Assembly (NCBI RefSeq): GCF_016772315.1
Contig: NZ_CP053482.1
Location: 1,984,001 to 2,048,000, forward strand
Direction of reading: 5' to 3'
Origin: Thiothrix subterranea
GTDB lineage: Bacteria > Pseudomonadota > Gammaproteobacteria > Thiotrichales > Thiotrichaceae
Length of the DNA stretch: 64,000 bases
In this document: positions 1 to 8,195 of the stretch, piece after piece
Layout: the number at the start of each line of letters is the position of its first letter
Numbering within the stretch: the first letter of the stretch is position 1
Program-made: the position numbers and the translations under genes
The notes under the pieces: model-generated
What the model saw: only the letters and a program-made list of their open reading frames with translations
What the model was told of the DNA's origin: nothing
The model's database searches: none

Positions 1-108
1 GATGAGATTCTGGACGATTACGAAGACTTGGAACGCGAGGATTTGCTGGCAGTGCTGGCGTATGCCGCCCGTCTTTCCCAAGTCAAACGCATTGAAACGA
101 CATTGTAG
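1..108 (+). CDS. DUF433-family protein, C-terminal end only (partial)
   Basis: The window opens inside this gene; only the last 35 codons before TAG are visible. The tail (EREDLLAVLAYAARLSQ) resembles the end of DUF433 proteins, small winged-helix-like proteins usually serving as antitoxins beside a DUF5615 nuclease. No DUF5615 gene follows on this strand: the next gene is convergent and belongs to another toxin family. The assignment rests on a short tail, so the family is likely but not certain. Confidence 0.5.
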   Translation, partial: DEILDDYEDLEREDLLAVLAYAARLSQVKRIETTL

Positions 109-148
109 TCGATGCACATTTGCCACTTGAGTCACTATGAAAAAATTA

Positions 149-622
149 CTACTCATCTACAACAGTCAGTGCGTAATTCAGTAACTCTTCGCTAAAATGG
201 GTTTTGGAGTTGCGCAAAATTTCAATATAAGGGTTTAGTGAAGGAATCATGCCTTTGCGCTTGGCTTCAATCAAAACGCCGAGACTGCCAATGATTTTGA
301 CTTGGTTGATTTGTGCGACTTTTCGCCCTGCTTTCTCGTCAATCAACAGATAATCAGCATTCATGTTTTTGTACAATACGATAGAGGTTAATTCACCCTT
401 GTCGATTGTGTCGCCACCGATAATGTGCAAATCAAGATGCGATTCTTTCACTTTTCCTTGTAAATAATTAGCAAGTTTGGCTGAGCCAGCTTTATTTCCG
501 ACAGTAACTTCTTCATAAACAGTCTGTGAAACTCGGACTTCGCCAAATAGTGAATCCAAAACATCCAAGCAATCGCACAGTGCCAAAGCGACTAAAGGCG
601 AGCTGTCCGCAATAATAATCAC
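149..622 (-). CDS. DUF3368 PIN-like toxin
   Basis: 157 residues. The N-terminus IIIADSSPLVALA has the acidic residue and DSSPL pattern of DUF3368 proteins, a PIN-domain branch thought to act as RNases. A second acidic patch lies near LLIDEKAGRK, followed by the typical IGSLGVLIEAKRKG helix. It starts at GTG within the 4-base GTGA overlap with the UPF0175 gene, so the two are translationally coupled. It is paralogous to the toxin at 3624-4103, only about 3 kb away on the other strand. RNase activity is a family inference. Confidence 0.85.
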   Translation of the reverse strand: MIIIADSSPLVALALCDCLDVLDSLFGEVRVSQTVYEEVTVGNKAGSAKLANYLQGKVKESHLDLHIIGGDTIDKGELTSIVLYKNMNADYLLIDEKAGRKVAQINQVKIIGSLGVLIEAKRKGMIPSLNPYIEILRNSKTHFSEELLNYALTVVDE

Positions 623-882
623 GCCAAATCCTTTGCCAGCATATCAATTTCGGCTTGCAGTTCCTCAACATTGTCGTAGGTTTGTGGCTCAATCCCGCGT
701 TGGCGGCATTCGTAGAGAAATTCGTAGCGGTCAAGGTCGCCAACGAATTCAGCCGCAGCACCCGCCGATAGTTTACCACGTCGATAAAGATCAATAGCCG
801 TATTCAGTTTAAGTAGGCGTATAAGCTCTTTTGGTGTTTGATAAGCAAAGAATTTTTCTGGAATATCGAGCGTCAACTGCAT
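619..882 (-). CDS. UPF0175 family antitoxin
   Basis: 87 residues. It opens MQLTLDIPEKFF and carries the KLSAGAAAEFVGDLDRYEF segment typical of UPF0175, a small HTH-like family found as partner of DUF3368 toxins. It lies upstream of and overlaps its toxin by 4 bases, the normal antitoxin-first order. By family logic it should bind the toxin and perhaps its own promoter in the gap 883-1016. It shares its start and core with the antitoxin at 3364-3627, so cross-talk between the two pairs is possible. Confidence 0.85.
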   Translation of the reverse strand: MQLTLDIPEKFFAYQTPKELIRLLKLNTAIDLYRRGKLSAGAAAEFVGDLDRYEFLYECRQRGIEPQTYDNVEELQAEIDMLAKDLA

Positions 883-1016
883 GAGATTTCTCCACTAACG
901 AGATACATGATCATTGTGGCACGCTCCAACCGCTCTCGCAAACTTGGATGTTTACGTCTGTGGCTGATAGCCCACTTGCGGGCAAACGGATTTGGCGACA
1001 GTGAGGATTGAATGTC

Positions 1017-1505
1017 CTAAGCAACCTTTCTCAAACGCAACGCCCACACCGCCGCAACCAACGCCGACAAAAACGAAACCAGCGCCCAATTCGCCAGCGA
1101 AAGTCCCAAAATGACCAGTTCTTCGTCTTCGCATAAGCCGCTGACTTCAAACAAGCTGGGAATATTATCGCTGAGGAAATACACCAATTGCTCAATCAGA
1201 TTCGGATTGCTGCCTGCGCATGAAGCGCTGCCCGGCGGCTGCAATTGCAGCCAAGTCTGATAACCTGCCGTTGCAGTTCCTACGCCTGCCAGCAAAATCA
1301 CCAGCCCGCCCCATACTTTTTCACCAAACCCCGTCGCCGCCAGCAACCCAAACACCGCCAGCAGCATAAATAACAACCGCTGAAAAATGCACAAATAACA
1401 CGGGTGAAGATCCAGCCAAGCGGTCAGCACAAAGCTGCTTGCCGCGAGACTCATGGCAATCAGGCCAAGCGCCAGCCATAGGGTTTTAGAGGTTACTGTC
1501 AACAT
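1017..1505 (-). CDS. dsbB: Disulfide bond formation protein B
   Basis: 162 residues, the usual DsbB length. DsbB is an inner-membrane protein that re-oxidises periplasmic DsbA and passes electrons to quinone. Four hydrophobic segments are visible. The first cysteine pair is C36-Y-L-C39 in the first periplasmic loop and the second is C96 and C125 in the larger loop. The gene stands alone, convergent with nothing and divergent from moaA. No dsbA is in the window. Confidence 0.93.
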   Translation of the reverse strand: MLTVTSKTLWLALGLIAMSLAASSFVLTAWLDLHPCYLCIFQRLLFMLLAVFGLLAATGFGEKVWGGLVILLAGVGTATAGYQTWLQLQPPGSASCAGSNPNLIEQLVYFLSDNIPSLFEVSGLCEDEELVILGLSLANWALVSFLSALVAAVWALRLRKVA

Positions 1506-1650
1506 GTGTCGGGGTTTCCTGTATTTTCACAATGCTTATCGTACAAGAATTAGCAGCACCCCACAGTATGAAATCCCTTATTGCGGTTGTTTTCTTTTCC
1601 GGGGTAGGCTGTGTACAGTAGGTGTTTGGATGCGGTTGAGAGAGGCGATT

Positions 1651-2661
1651 ATGGATACGAAGGCAAACCCTGTGCAATTGGTGGATCGTTTCGGGCGGCA
1701 AGTCACGTATGTGCGGCTGTCCGTGACGGATCGCTGCGATTTGCGTTGCGTGTATTGCATGTCCGAAGACATGACCTTCGTACCGCGTGAACAATTACTC
1801 ACCCTAGAAGAAATGACACGCTTGGGCAAAGCCTTTGTGGAGCTGGGGGTGAATAAAATTCGGATTACGGGTGGCGAACCCCTCGTGCGCCGCAATATTT
1901 TGAAATTGTTCCAAGATTTGGGGCAACTCGACGGCTTGCGGGATCTGACCGTGACCACCAACGGCACGCAATTGGCGCGTTACGCCAAAGACCTGCAAGC
2001 CGCTGGCGTTACCCGCGTCAATATCAGCCTCGATACCTTAAATCCCGACCGTTTTCACGCTTTAACGCGCTTGGGTGACATCCATAAAGTGCTGGCAGGC
2101 ATCGACGCAGCCCTAGAAGCCGGTTTCCAGCGCGTCAAACTCAATGCCGTCATTTTGAAACACCGCAACCACGACGAAGTGCTGGATTTGGTGGAATTTG
2201 CTCACGGGCGCGGCATGGACATTACCTTTATCGAAGAAATGCCCCTAGGCGTTATCGGCGATCACGACCGTGCCGAAGCGTTTTATTCCAGCGATGAAAT
2301 TTTGCGCGACTTGCAACAGCACTTGCATTTGAATGCGATCGAAGAACAGACCGGCGGCCCGGCACGCTATTTTCGCCGTGAAGACAGTGCCTACCGTGTG
2401 GGGTTTATTTCACCGCATAGCCACAATTTTTGCGATACCTGCAACCGAGTGCGCGTGACGGCAGAAGGACGCTTGCTACTGTGTTTAGGGCAGGAACATT
2501 CGATGGATTTGCGGCGCGTATTGCGGGCGAACCCAACCGATGATGCGCGGGTGCGAGCAGCGTTGCTTGAATCCATGGCTATTAAACCGCAAGGGCATGA
2601 GTTTAATCTGCAAGCGGCGCAACCGATGATTTTTCGCCACATGAGCGCCACGGGCGGCTAA
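1651..2661 (+). CDS. moaA: GTP 3',8-cyclase MoaA (molybdenum cofactor biosynthesis)
   Basis: Radical-SAM enzyme for the first step of molybdopterin synthesis (GTP to 3',8-cyclo-H2GTP, with MoaC). C29, C33 and C36 form the CxxxCxxC cluster site and a C-terminal CDTCNR plus later Cys binds the second cluster; the protein ends in the conserved Gly-Gly. I chose ATG 1651 (336 residues, family-sized, GAGAGG just upstream) over upstream in-frame starts that would add residues unlike the family. The cofactor would serve SoeA, encoded 15 kb away. No MoCo riboswitch is evident upstream. Confidence 0.95.
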   Translation: MDTKANPVQLVDRFGRQVTYVRLSVTDRCDLRCVYCMSEDMTFVPREQLLTLEEMTRLGKAFVELGVNKIRITGGEPLVRRNILKLFQDLGQLDGLRDLTVTTNGTQLARYAKDLQAAGVTRVNISLDTLNPDRFHALTRLGDIHKVLAGIDAALEAGFQRVKLNAVILKHRNHDEVLDLVEFAHGRGMDITFIEEMPLGVIGDHDRAEAFYSSDEILRDLQQHLHLNAIEEQTGGPARYFRREDSAYRVGFISPHSHNFCDTCNRVRVTAEGRLLLCLGQEHSMDLRRVLRANPTDDARVRAALLESMAIKPQGHEFNLQAAQPMIFRHMSATGG

Positions 2662-2724
2662 AGCCTAGCAGCGCGGCTTGCCTGTGGTAGAATCCGAGCA
2701 AACTCACTGTTACACAGGTTCTTT

Positions 2725-3318
2725 ATGACTGAACGTACTGCCAGCGTGGCACGCAACACGCTCGAAACCCAAATCCGCATTACCATCAACCTCGATGGCA
2801 CGGGCAAATCACGCTTTGCGACCGGTATTCCGTTTCTCGAACACATGCTTGATCAAGTGGCGCGTCACGGCATGATCGACCTCGACATCGAATGCAACGG
2901 CGACCACCACATCGACGATCACCACAGCGTTGAAGACATTGGCATTACCTTGGGGCAAGCGTTCACACAAGCAGTCGGCGACAAAAAAGGCATTCGCCGC
3001 TACGGTCACGCTTACGTGCCGTTGGATGAAGCCCTGTCCCGCGTGGTCATCGACTTTTCCGGCAGACCGGGCTTGGAACATCAGGTGGAATACCCGCGCA
3101 CCAATATTGGCGCGTTTGAAACCGATCTGTTTTACGAATTCTTCCAAGGCTTTGTGAATCACGCGCTGGTGTCATTGCACATCGACAATCTGAAAGGGCG
3201 CAATTCGCACCACATTGCCGAAACCGTTTTCAAAGCCTTCGGGCGTGCGTTGCGCATGGCGTTGGAACTTGATCCGCGCATGGCGGGGATTATGCCGTCG
3301 ACCAAGGGGAGTTTGTAA
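2725..3318 (+). CDS. hisB: Imidazoleglycerol-phosphate dehydratase HisB
   Basis: 197 residues, the monofunctional form without the phosphatase domain of enteric HisB. It catalyses the sixth step of histidine synthesis. Metal-binding histidine motifs are clear: [28 protein letters not shown] and, near the C-terminus, GRNSHHIAE. In many proteobacteria hisB is followed directly by hisH. Here the two are separated by a toxin-antitoxin pair on the same strand. Confidence 0.97.
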   Translation: MTERTASVARNTLETQIRITINLDGTGKSRFATGIPFLEHMLDQVARHGMIDLDIECNGDHHIDDHHSVEDIGITLGQAFTQAVGDKKGIRRYGHAYVPLDEALSRVVIDFSGRPGLEHQVEYPRTNIGAFETDLFYEFFQGFVNHALVSLHIDNLKGRNSHHIAETVFKAFGRALRMALELDPRMAGIMPSTKGSL

Positions 3319-3363
3319 CGTCATCTCATCTATTTGTATGATTTCGCGCAGAGGTACACAACC

Positions 3364-3627
3364 ATGCAATTGACATTAGACATACCTGACCATTGTTTTC
3401 CGTCCCAACAAGACACGACGACACTGGCGCAAAAAGCAAAACTGTACACGGCATTGCTTCTGTTTCAGTCTGGGCAATTATCGCGTGGTGCTGCTTGTGA
3501 ATTTGCCGGGGTTGACATCTATAGCTTTTTTGCCGCGTGTAAACAGTACAATATCCCTGTTATTAACACGGATGCGGATGATTTAGAAGCGGATGTGATG
3601 CGCTTTAATCGGCTACACCCCGTATGA
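3364..3627 (+). CDS. UPF0175 family antitoxin (second copy)
   Basis: 87 residues starting at ATG 3364, which gives the same MQLTLDIP opening as the copy at 619-882. The core GQLSRGAACEFAGVDIYSF matches UPF0175. Its stop overlaps the toxin start in ATGA. It starts 45 bases after hisB on the same strand, so it may be read through from the his promoter. By family it neutralises the downstream DUF3368 toxin. Confidence 0.85.
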   Translation: MQLTLDIPDHCFPSQQDTTTLAQKAKLYTALLLFQSGQLSRGAACEFAGVDIYSFFAACKQYNIPVINTDADDLEADVMRFNRLHPV

Positions 3628-4103
3628 TTGTTATTGCTGATTCCTCGCCATTGGTAGCGTTGTCCGTGTGTGGCTGCCTGTCACTGTTGGATAGATTGTT
3701 TGGGCAGGTGCGAGTCCCGGATGCTGTTTTTCAAGAAGTTTGCGTAGCAGGTAAACCTGAAGCCAGCAATCTCAGTTTGTATTTGCAAGACAAAGTATTG
3801 ATGGCTTCAACCGCAAATTTTCCGATTCATCCGCTCAAAGGTTTAGGCTTGGGTGAGCGCGAAGCAATGGCTTTGTATCTGGAAATATCCGCTGATTTAT
3901 TGTTGGTTGATGACCAACGCGCTAAAAAAGTTGCCTATGCCAATGGTTTAGAAGTCATGGGCAGTGTGGGCGTGCTGTTGTTAGCGAAGCAACGCGGTAT
4001 GTTGCCTGCGATCAAACCGTTATTAATGACGTTATCGGCTTCGGATGTTCATCTTGGAGAGAACATCATTGTTAAAGCCTTACAACAAGCTGGTGAGCTT
4101 TAA
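3624..4103 (+). CDS. DUF3368 PIN-like toxin (second copy)
   Basis: 159 residues with the DUF3368 opening IVIADSSPLVALSVCGCL, an acidic LLLVDDQRAKK segment and the MGSVGVLLLAKQRG helix. It is clearly paralogous to 149-622. The cognate UPF0175 gene overlaps its start by 4 bases. hisH begins 29 bases after its stop, placing the pair inside the hisB-hisH interval without breaking either his gene. RNase activity is inferred from the family. Confidence 0.85.
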   Translation: MIVIADSSPLVALSVCGCLSLLDRLFGQVRVPDAVFQEVCVAGKPEASNLSLYLQDKVLMASTANFPIHPLKGLGLGEREAMALYLEISADLLLVDDQRAKKVAYANGLEVMGSVGVLLLAKQRGMLPAIKPLLMTLSASDVHLGENIIVKALQQAGEL

Positions 4104-4132
4104 AGACTCTCCGCACTTAAAGAGAACAGCTA

Positions 4133-4771
4133 ATGCAAAAAATCGCCATCATCGACTACAACATGGGCAACCTGCACTCGGTGGAACGCGCCGTTTCCCA
4201 CGCTGCTGCTGGCAATGCCACGGTAGCGATTACGTCTGACCCGGACATGATCCTCAAAGCCGACCGCGTGGTATTTCCGGGGCAAGGCGCGGCGCGTGAC
4301 TGTATGCGCGAACTCGAAACCCGTGGCATGGCGGAAGTGGTACGCGAAGTCATCCAGACCAAACCCTTCCTCGGCATTTGCATGGGGATGCAGGTCTTGA
4401 TGCAGCATTCCGAAGAAAACGGCGGCATCGAATGCTTAGGGTTGTACGAAGGCAATGTGCGCTATTTCGGCACGGTGCATCAGGAAATTGGTGTGCGCCT
4501 GAAGATTCCGCAAATGGGCTGGAATCAAATCTGGCATCAAGTCGAACACCCGTTATGGCAAGGCATTGCGGATGGCGCACGCTTCTATTTCGTCCACAGC
4601 TATTATGTCGAGCCAGTCACGCCGGACTTGATTGCAGGCTCGACCGAATACGGCATCAGCTACGCCTCCGCGATTGCCAACGACAATGTGTTTGCAATTC
4701 AAGCACACCCGGAAAAATCGGCGGATGATGGCTTGAAATTGCTGGAAAATTTCGTCAATTGGCAACCGTGA
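4133..4771 (+). CDS. hisH: Imidazole glycerol phosphate synthase glutaminase subunit HisH
   Basis: 212 residues. HisH hydrolyses glutamine and channels ammonia to HisF. It has the class I glutaminase nucleophile in FLGICMGMQVL and the catalytic His/Glu in AIQAHPEKSADDG near the C-terminus. AGAGAA precedes the start. hisA and hisF are not downstream; a convergent gene follows after 11 bases, so those partners must lie elsewhere. Confidence 0.96.
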   Translation: MQKIAIIDYNMGNLHSVERAVSHAAAGNATVAITSDPDMILKADRVVFPGQGAARDCMRELETRGMAEVVREVIQTKPFLGICMGMQVLMQHSEENGGIECLGLYEGNVRYFGTVHQEIGVRLKIPQMGWNQIWHQVEHPLWQGIADGARFYFVHSYYVEPVTPDLIAGSTEYGISYASAIANDNVFAIQAHPEKSADDGLKLLENFVNWQP

Positions 4772-4782
4772 AGCCGAGTCAT

Positions 4783-5295
4783 TCACTTAGAGGCCGCCTG
4801 CTCTTGTTCCAATTGCTGCAACCATTGCTGGGCGGAATCTTGCACTGACAGCTCATCGCTACTCGCCGCTTGCCGATAATGGCTGGCGGCTTCCTCAAGG
4901 TTTTTCACGACCCCCCAACCCTGATGGTGCGCTTGCCCCAGCCATAATTCCGCGCCTTTATCACCGGCAAGGCTTTCCGCTTGCAAAAATTCCAAACAGC
5001 TTGCTTGGCGCACGGCATCGCTGCTGCTTAAACTGTCACGGATAGTGTCACTGGATAAAGTTTCGCCCGTAAGCGTACACGTTGCAGGCGGTTTGCTGGA
5101 AGCCGCTACAGGAGTGACTGCGGGGGCAGGAGGCGCTATTTCTGCGGTTTCAACAGGCGCTGGCGCTACGGTTGCCGCAAGATTGGTGGACTTATCGGCA
5201 AACCAGCCAAACGAAAACAAATAACTGCCAATCAACAGCGCAAATAAACTGATGATAATGACGATTTGTATCATCCAAAAACGGTCAATTTTCAC
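4783..5295 (-). CDS. Membrane-anchored Sel1-like repeat protein
   Basis: 170 residues from a GTG start that overlaps the stop of the upstream gene (GTGA). One N-terminal membrane segment (about residues 8-29) is followed by an Ala/Pro/Val-rich linker and a C-terminal part with a Sel1-like repeat (GAELWLGQAHHQGWG and EEAASHYRQAA). Sel1 repeats mediate protein contacts. It is translationally coupled to the solute-binding/LysM protein, which suggests a joint envelope role. The specific function is unknown. Confidence 0.65.
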   Translation of the reverse strand: MKIDRFWMIQIVIIISLFALLIGSYLFSFGWFADKSTNLAATVAPAPVETAEIAPPAPAVTPVAASSKPPATCTLTGETLSSDTIRDSLSSSDAVRQASCLEFLQAESLAGDKGAELWLGQAHHQGWGVVKNLEEAASHYRQAASSDELSVQDSAQQWLQQLEQEQAASK

Positions 5296-6311
5296 GGTGT
5301 TACCTTTTCCGCTGCTTTAGGCATAATCAATATATCGCCGGTTTCTAACAAGTTAGGGTTAGGAATACGATTTTTGTTGAGTTCCCACAAGGTTTTCCAT
5401 GCGGTCGCCGTACCCAATTTTGTTGCAGCAATTTTGCCAAGTGAATCACCGGGTTGGACGGTGTAGGTATTGCTGCCTTCCGGCACTTCATTGGAAATTT
5501 TGAAGGGCAAGTAGCGTTTGATCAACTCGGCATATTCATCGGATTCTTTGATCTTCGCAAGCGCAGTGTTAACGGCGGTACGCATCGCATCGTTACCCTG
5601 TTTAATGCCAATGGCATAGGTGCTTTCATTCAAGTTAAAGGCGGCAATTTGCAAACTGCTGCTAAACGGTTTGATTTCCTCAACCGTAAACGGGTAATCG
5701 TAAATAATGGCATCGACATCGCGTTTTTCCAGATGACGAAACCAGCCCACGCCTTCGTAAGTCACTAACGCTTTTTTGTCGGGAATCGTGTCGTTGATCC
5801 ACTTGATAACAGCAGGGTCTTCGTAAGCGCCAATGGTTTTCCCGCGTAGCTGCTTAATGTTTTTGATGGTGCTACCACGCGGTACAATCAGGCACTGCCC
5901 GAAATCCAGATAGCTATCCGACCAAGCGATACCCTCAATCGAATCATCGGGGATGTAGCCGCCCATCACCATGTCAGCCTTACCCTCAACCGCCAAGCCG
6001 GGCAACTTGGAATAATCATCTTCCACCGCTTGCACGGTCGGAATACCCAACTCTTTAGCCACCAGTAACGCCAAGTGGTAATCGAAACCGTCTTCCTTGC
6101 CTTCTTCGTTAATCCAATACATGGGGGGGAAATCCGGTTCCATCGCTACCCGTAACACACCCGCTTGTTTGGCGGCAGACAGTACATTGACCGGCTCGGC
6201 GGGTGGCGTGGTTGCAGTGGCGGCAGGCGGTGACGGGGGCGGCACAGCCGCTGCTAGGCTGGTTGCCAGACAAAATAAGGCAACGCCACAAGACCAAATA
6301 ATTTTTTGCAT
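5292..6311 (-). CDS. Periplasmic solute-binding protein (SBP_bac_3) fused to a LysM domain
   Basis: 339 residues. A signal peptide (about 1-22) and a Pro/Ala linker lead into a family-3 solute-binding domain (LRVAMEPDFPPMYWINEEG through LIKRYLPF, about residues 50-275). The last 55 residues are a LysM domain (TYTVQPGDSLGKIAATKLG and GDILIMP), which binds peptidoglycan. Family-3 domains usually bind amino acids for ABC importers, but no permease or ATPase is adjacent. A wall-anchored sensor or catalytically altered relative is equally possible. The fusion is unusual. Confidence 0.85.
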   Translation of the reverse strand: MQKIIWSCGVALFCLATSLAAAVPPPSPPAATATTPPAEPVNVLSAAKQAGVLRVAMEPDFPPMYWINEEGKEDGFDYHLALLVAKELGIPTVQAVEDDYSKLPGLAVEGKADMVMGGYIPDDSIEGIAWSDSYLDFGQCLIVPRGSTIKNIKQLRGKTIGAYEDPAVIKWINDTIPDKKALVTYEGVGWFRHLEKRDVDAIIYDYPFTVEEIKPFSSSLQIAAFNLNESTYAIGIKQGNDAMRTAVNTALAKIKESDEYAELIKRYLPFKISNEVPEGSNTYTVQPGDSLGKIAATKLGTATAWKTLWELNKNRIPNPNLLETGDILIMPKAAEKVTP

Positions 6312-6491
6312 ACCACAATTCTCACACTGTTATGGTTGATTGACACTGACAGTATAGATGCAATGGCGCTGCTCTTGGGTGTAACGAGATAAAAGGTAGG
6401 TTAGGCGCGAAACACAGTCCAGCGGATTTGTTTGCACGCGGGCGTATGCTTGGCGGAAAATGCAGACTCTTCACCACGGGATCTTTTTTTC

Positions 6492-7652
6492 ATGCTCACT
6501 GATTCAGAACTTCGCGCTCGTCTGCATTTCTGGCGTGCCAAAGGCATGGGCCCTAGCAGCCTACGGCGCATTGTGGAAAACTTTGGCGGGGCAGCGGAAG
6601 CCTTGCGCGTGTCTGACAGTGCCTTGCTGGAAGCGGGTTTGAAACAGGAAGGCATTGCCGCCTACCGTGCGCAAGACCGTGACGCCGCGCTACCCGATTG
6701 GCGCTGGCTGGAAGCCGCCGCTGACCACCACATTCTCGTGCCCGAAGACAGCCGTTACCCCGCTTTGCTCAAACGCATCCGCACCGCGCCGCCGGTATTG
6801 TTTGCCCTCGGCAACCCCGATTTGCTGAATGACCCGCAAATCGGCATGGTCGGCAGCCGCAACCCGACCCAAGGCGGCAAAGAAAACGCCCGCGCCTTTG
6901 CCGCGCATTTCGCCACGAATGGCTTAACCGTTACCAGCGGTCTAGCTGTCGGAATTGACGCACACAGCCACGAAGCCGCGTTAGACGCAGGGGGCAATAC
7001 CCTCGCCGTGGTCGGTAACGGTCTCGACATTATCTACCCACTGCGCAATCGCAAACTGGCGGAACGCATCGCCGCACACGGTTGCATCGTCTCCGAATTC
7101 CCCATCGGCATTCCTGCGCACCCGCAACATTTCCCGCGCCGCAATCGCATTATCAGCGGCATGAGTTTCGGCGTATTAATTGTGGAAGCGGCATTGCAAA
7201 GCGGCACACTCGTCACCGCCCGCCATGCGATGGAACAAGGGCGCGAAGTATTTGCCATTCCCGGCTCAATTCACAACCCACTGGCACGCGGTTGCCACCA
7301 TTTGATCCGCCAAGGCGCAAAATTAGTCGAGACCGCTAACGATATTTTGGAGGAAATTGCGCCACAACTAAACGTTTGGTTACAACAAGATAAGGCTAAT
7401 CCGGCAACACCCGGACAAGCGGTATTGAACCTGTCTGCGCAATTACCCGACACCGATACCTTTGATCCCGAATACGCGCAAGTACTTGATGCGTTGGGCT
7501 ACGAACCACTACCGATAGACCAGATTATCCTGAATACAGGCTTGACCGCTGACGCGGTTTCATCCATCCTCCTTATGCTTGAACTGCACAACCTTGTAGC
7601 AGCATGTGGTGGTGGGCATTACATGCGATTGGGGTCAGGAACTGGAAACTGA
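6492..7652 (+). CDS. dprA: DNA-processing protein DprA
   Basis: 386 residues from ATG 6492; an in-frame ATG 20 codons upstream would add a tail unlike DprA. DprA loads RecA on incoming single-stranded DNA during transformation. An N-terminal helical domain precedes the Rossmann fold with GMVGSRNPT, SGLAVGIDAHSHEAAL, FPRRNRIISGM and SGTLVTARHAMEQGR. The last 70 residues form the winged-helix domain. The stop overlaps the smg start (TGATG). It implies at least potential natural competence. Confidence 0.95.
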   Translation: MLTDSELRARLHFWRAKGMGPSSLRRIVENFGGAAEALRVSDSALLEAGLKQEGIAAYRAQDRDAALPDWRWLEAAADHHILVPEDSRYPALLKRIRTAPPVLFALGNPDLLNDPQIGMVGSRNPTQGGKENARAFAAHFATNGLTVTSGLAVGIDAHSHEAALDAGGNTLAVVGNGLDIIYPLRNRKLAERIAAHGCIVSEFPIGIPAHPQHFPRRNRIISGMSFGVLIVEAALQSGTLVTARHAMEQGREVFAIPGSIHNPLARGCHHLIRQGAKLVETANDILEEIAPQLNVWLQQDKANPATPGQAVLNLSAQLPDTDTFDPEYAQVLDALGYEPLPIDQIILNTGLTADAVSSILLMLELHNLVAACGGGHYMRLGSGTGN

Positions 7653-8125
7653 TGAAAGAAAATACGCTGGACGTTCTCTTCTACCTTTTCGACAATTATC
7701 CCGACATGGGTGATAACCTGCCGGAAGACCGCGCCTCCATGCACGGTTATTTGCAAGACGCTGGTTTCCTGAATAGCGAAATTACCCGCGCTTTCGATTG
7801 GCTGGAAAGCCTTGGTGACGACGCAGAGCGCGTGGAAGTGACCTACCGCTCGTGCACCACGCGCATCTTTTCCCCGCAAGAACGTTACTGGCTGGATGGC
7901 GAATGCCAAGGCTATTTAATATTCCTAGAAAATGCTGGCGTGATCAGCGCAGAAGCCCGCGAACAAATCCTCGACCGCGTGCTGGAATTACAAGACGAAG
8001 ACTTTAACCTCGACCGCCTCAAATGGGTGGTATTAATGGTATTGCTGAATCGCCCTGAAGAGGGCAATAGCTTTTTCTGGGCAGAAGGCTTGAGCGTTTC
8101 CGGCGAAGCCCCCGTGTTTCACTGA
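7652..8125 (+). CDS. smg: DUF494 family protein Smg
   Basis: 157 residues from ATG 7652, giving the family start MKENTLDVLFYLFDNY. DUF494/Smg proteins sit immediately after dprA in many Gammaproteobacteria, and this gene overlaps dprA by one base. The molecular role is not established; the context suggests a link with DNA processing or topA-type neighbours. It is acidic with no membrane segment. Confidence 0.9.
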   Translation: MKENTLDVLFYLFDNYPDMGDNLPEDRASMHGYLQDAGFLNSEITRAFDWLESLGDDAERVEVTYRSCTTRIFSPQERYWLDGECQGYLIFLENAGVISAEAREQILDRVLELQDEDFNLDRLKWVVLMVLLNRPEEGNSFFWAEGLSVSGEAPVFH

Positions 8126-8195
8126 AGAGTCATTCACCCGCCTGAACGCTTGTGGCATGATAGCGCCTTTGTGTGAACAACTAACAGGCACTGCC

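Noticed and set aside
1506-1650. Possible molybdenum-cofactor riboswitch upstream of moaA
   Set aside because: I found no convincing conserved stem arrangement; the leader is short and mostly unstructured by eye.
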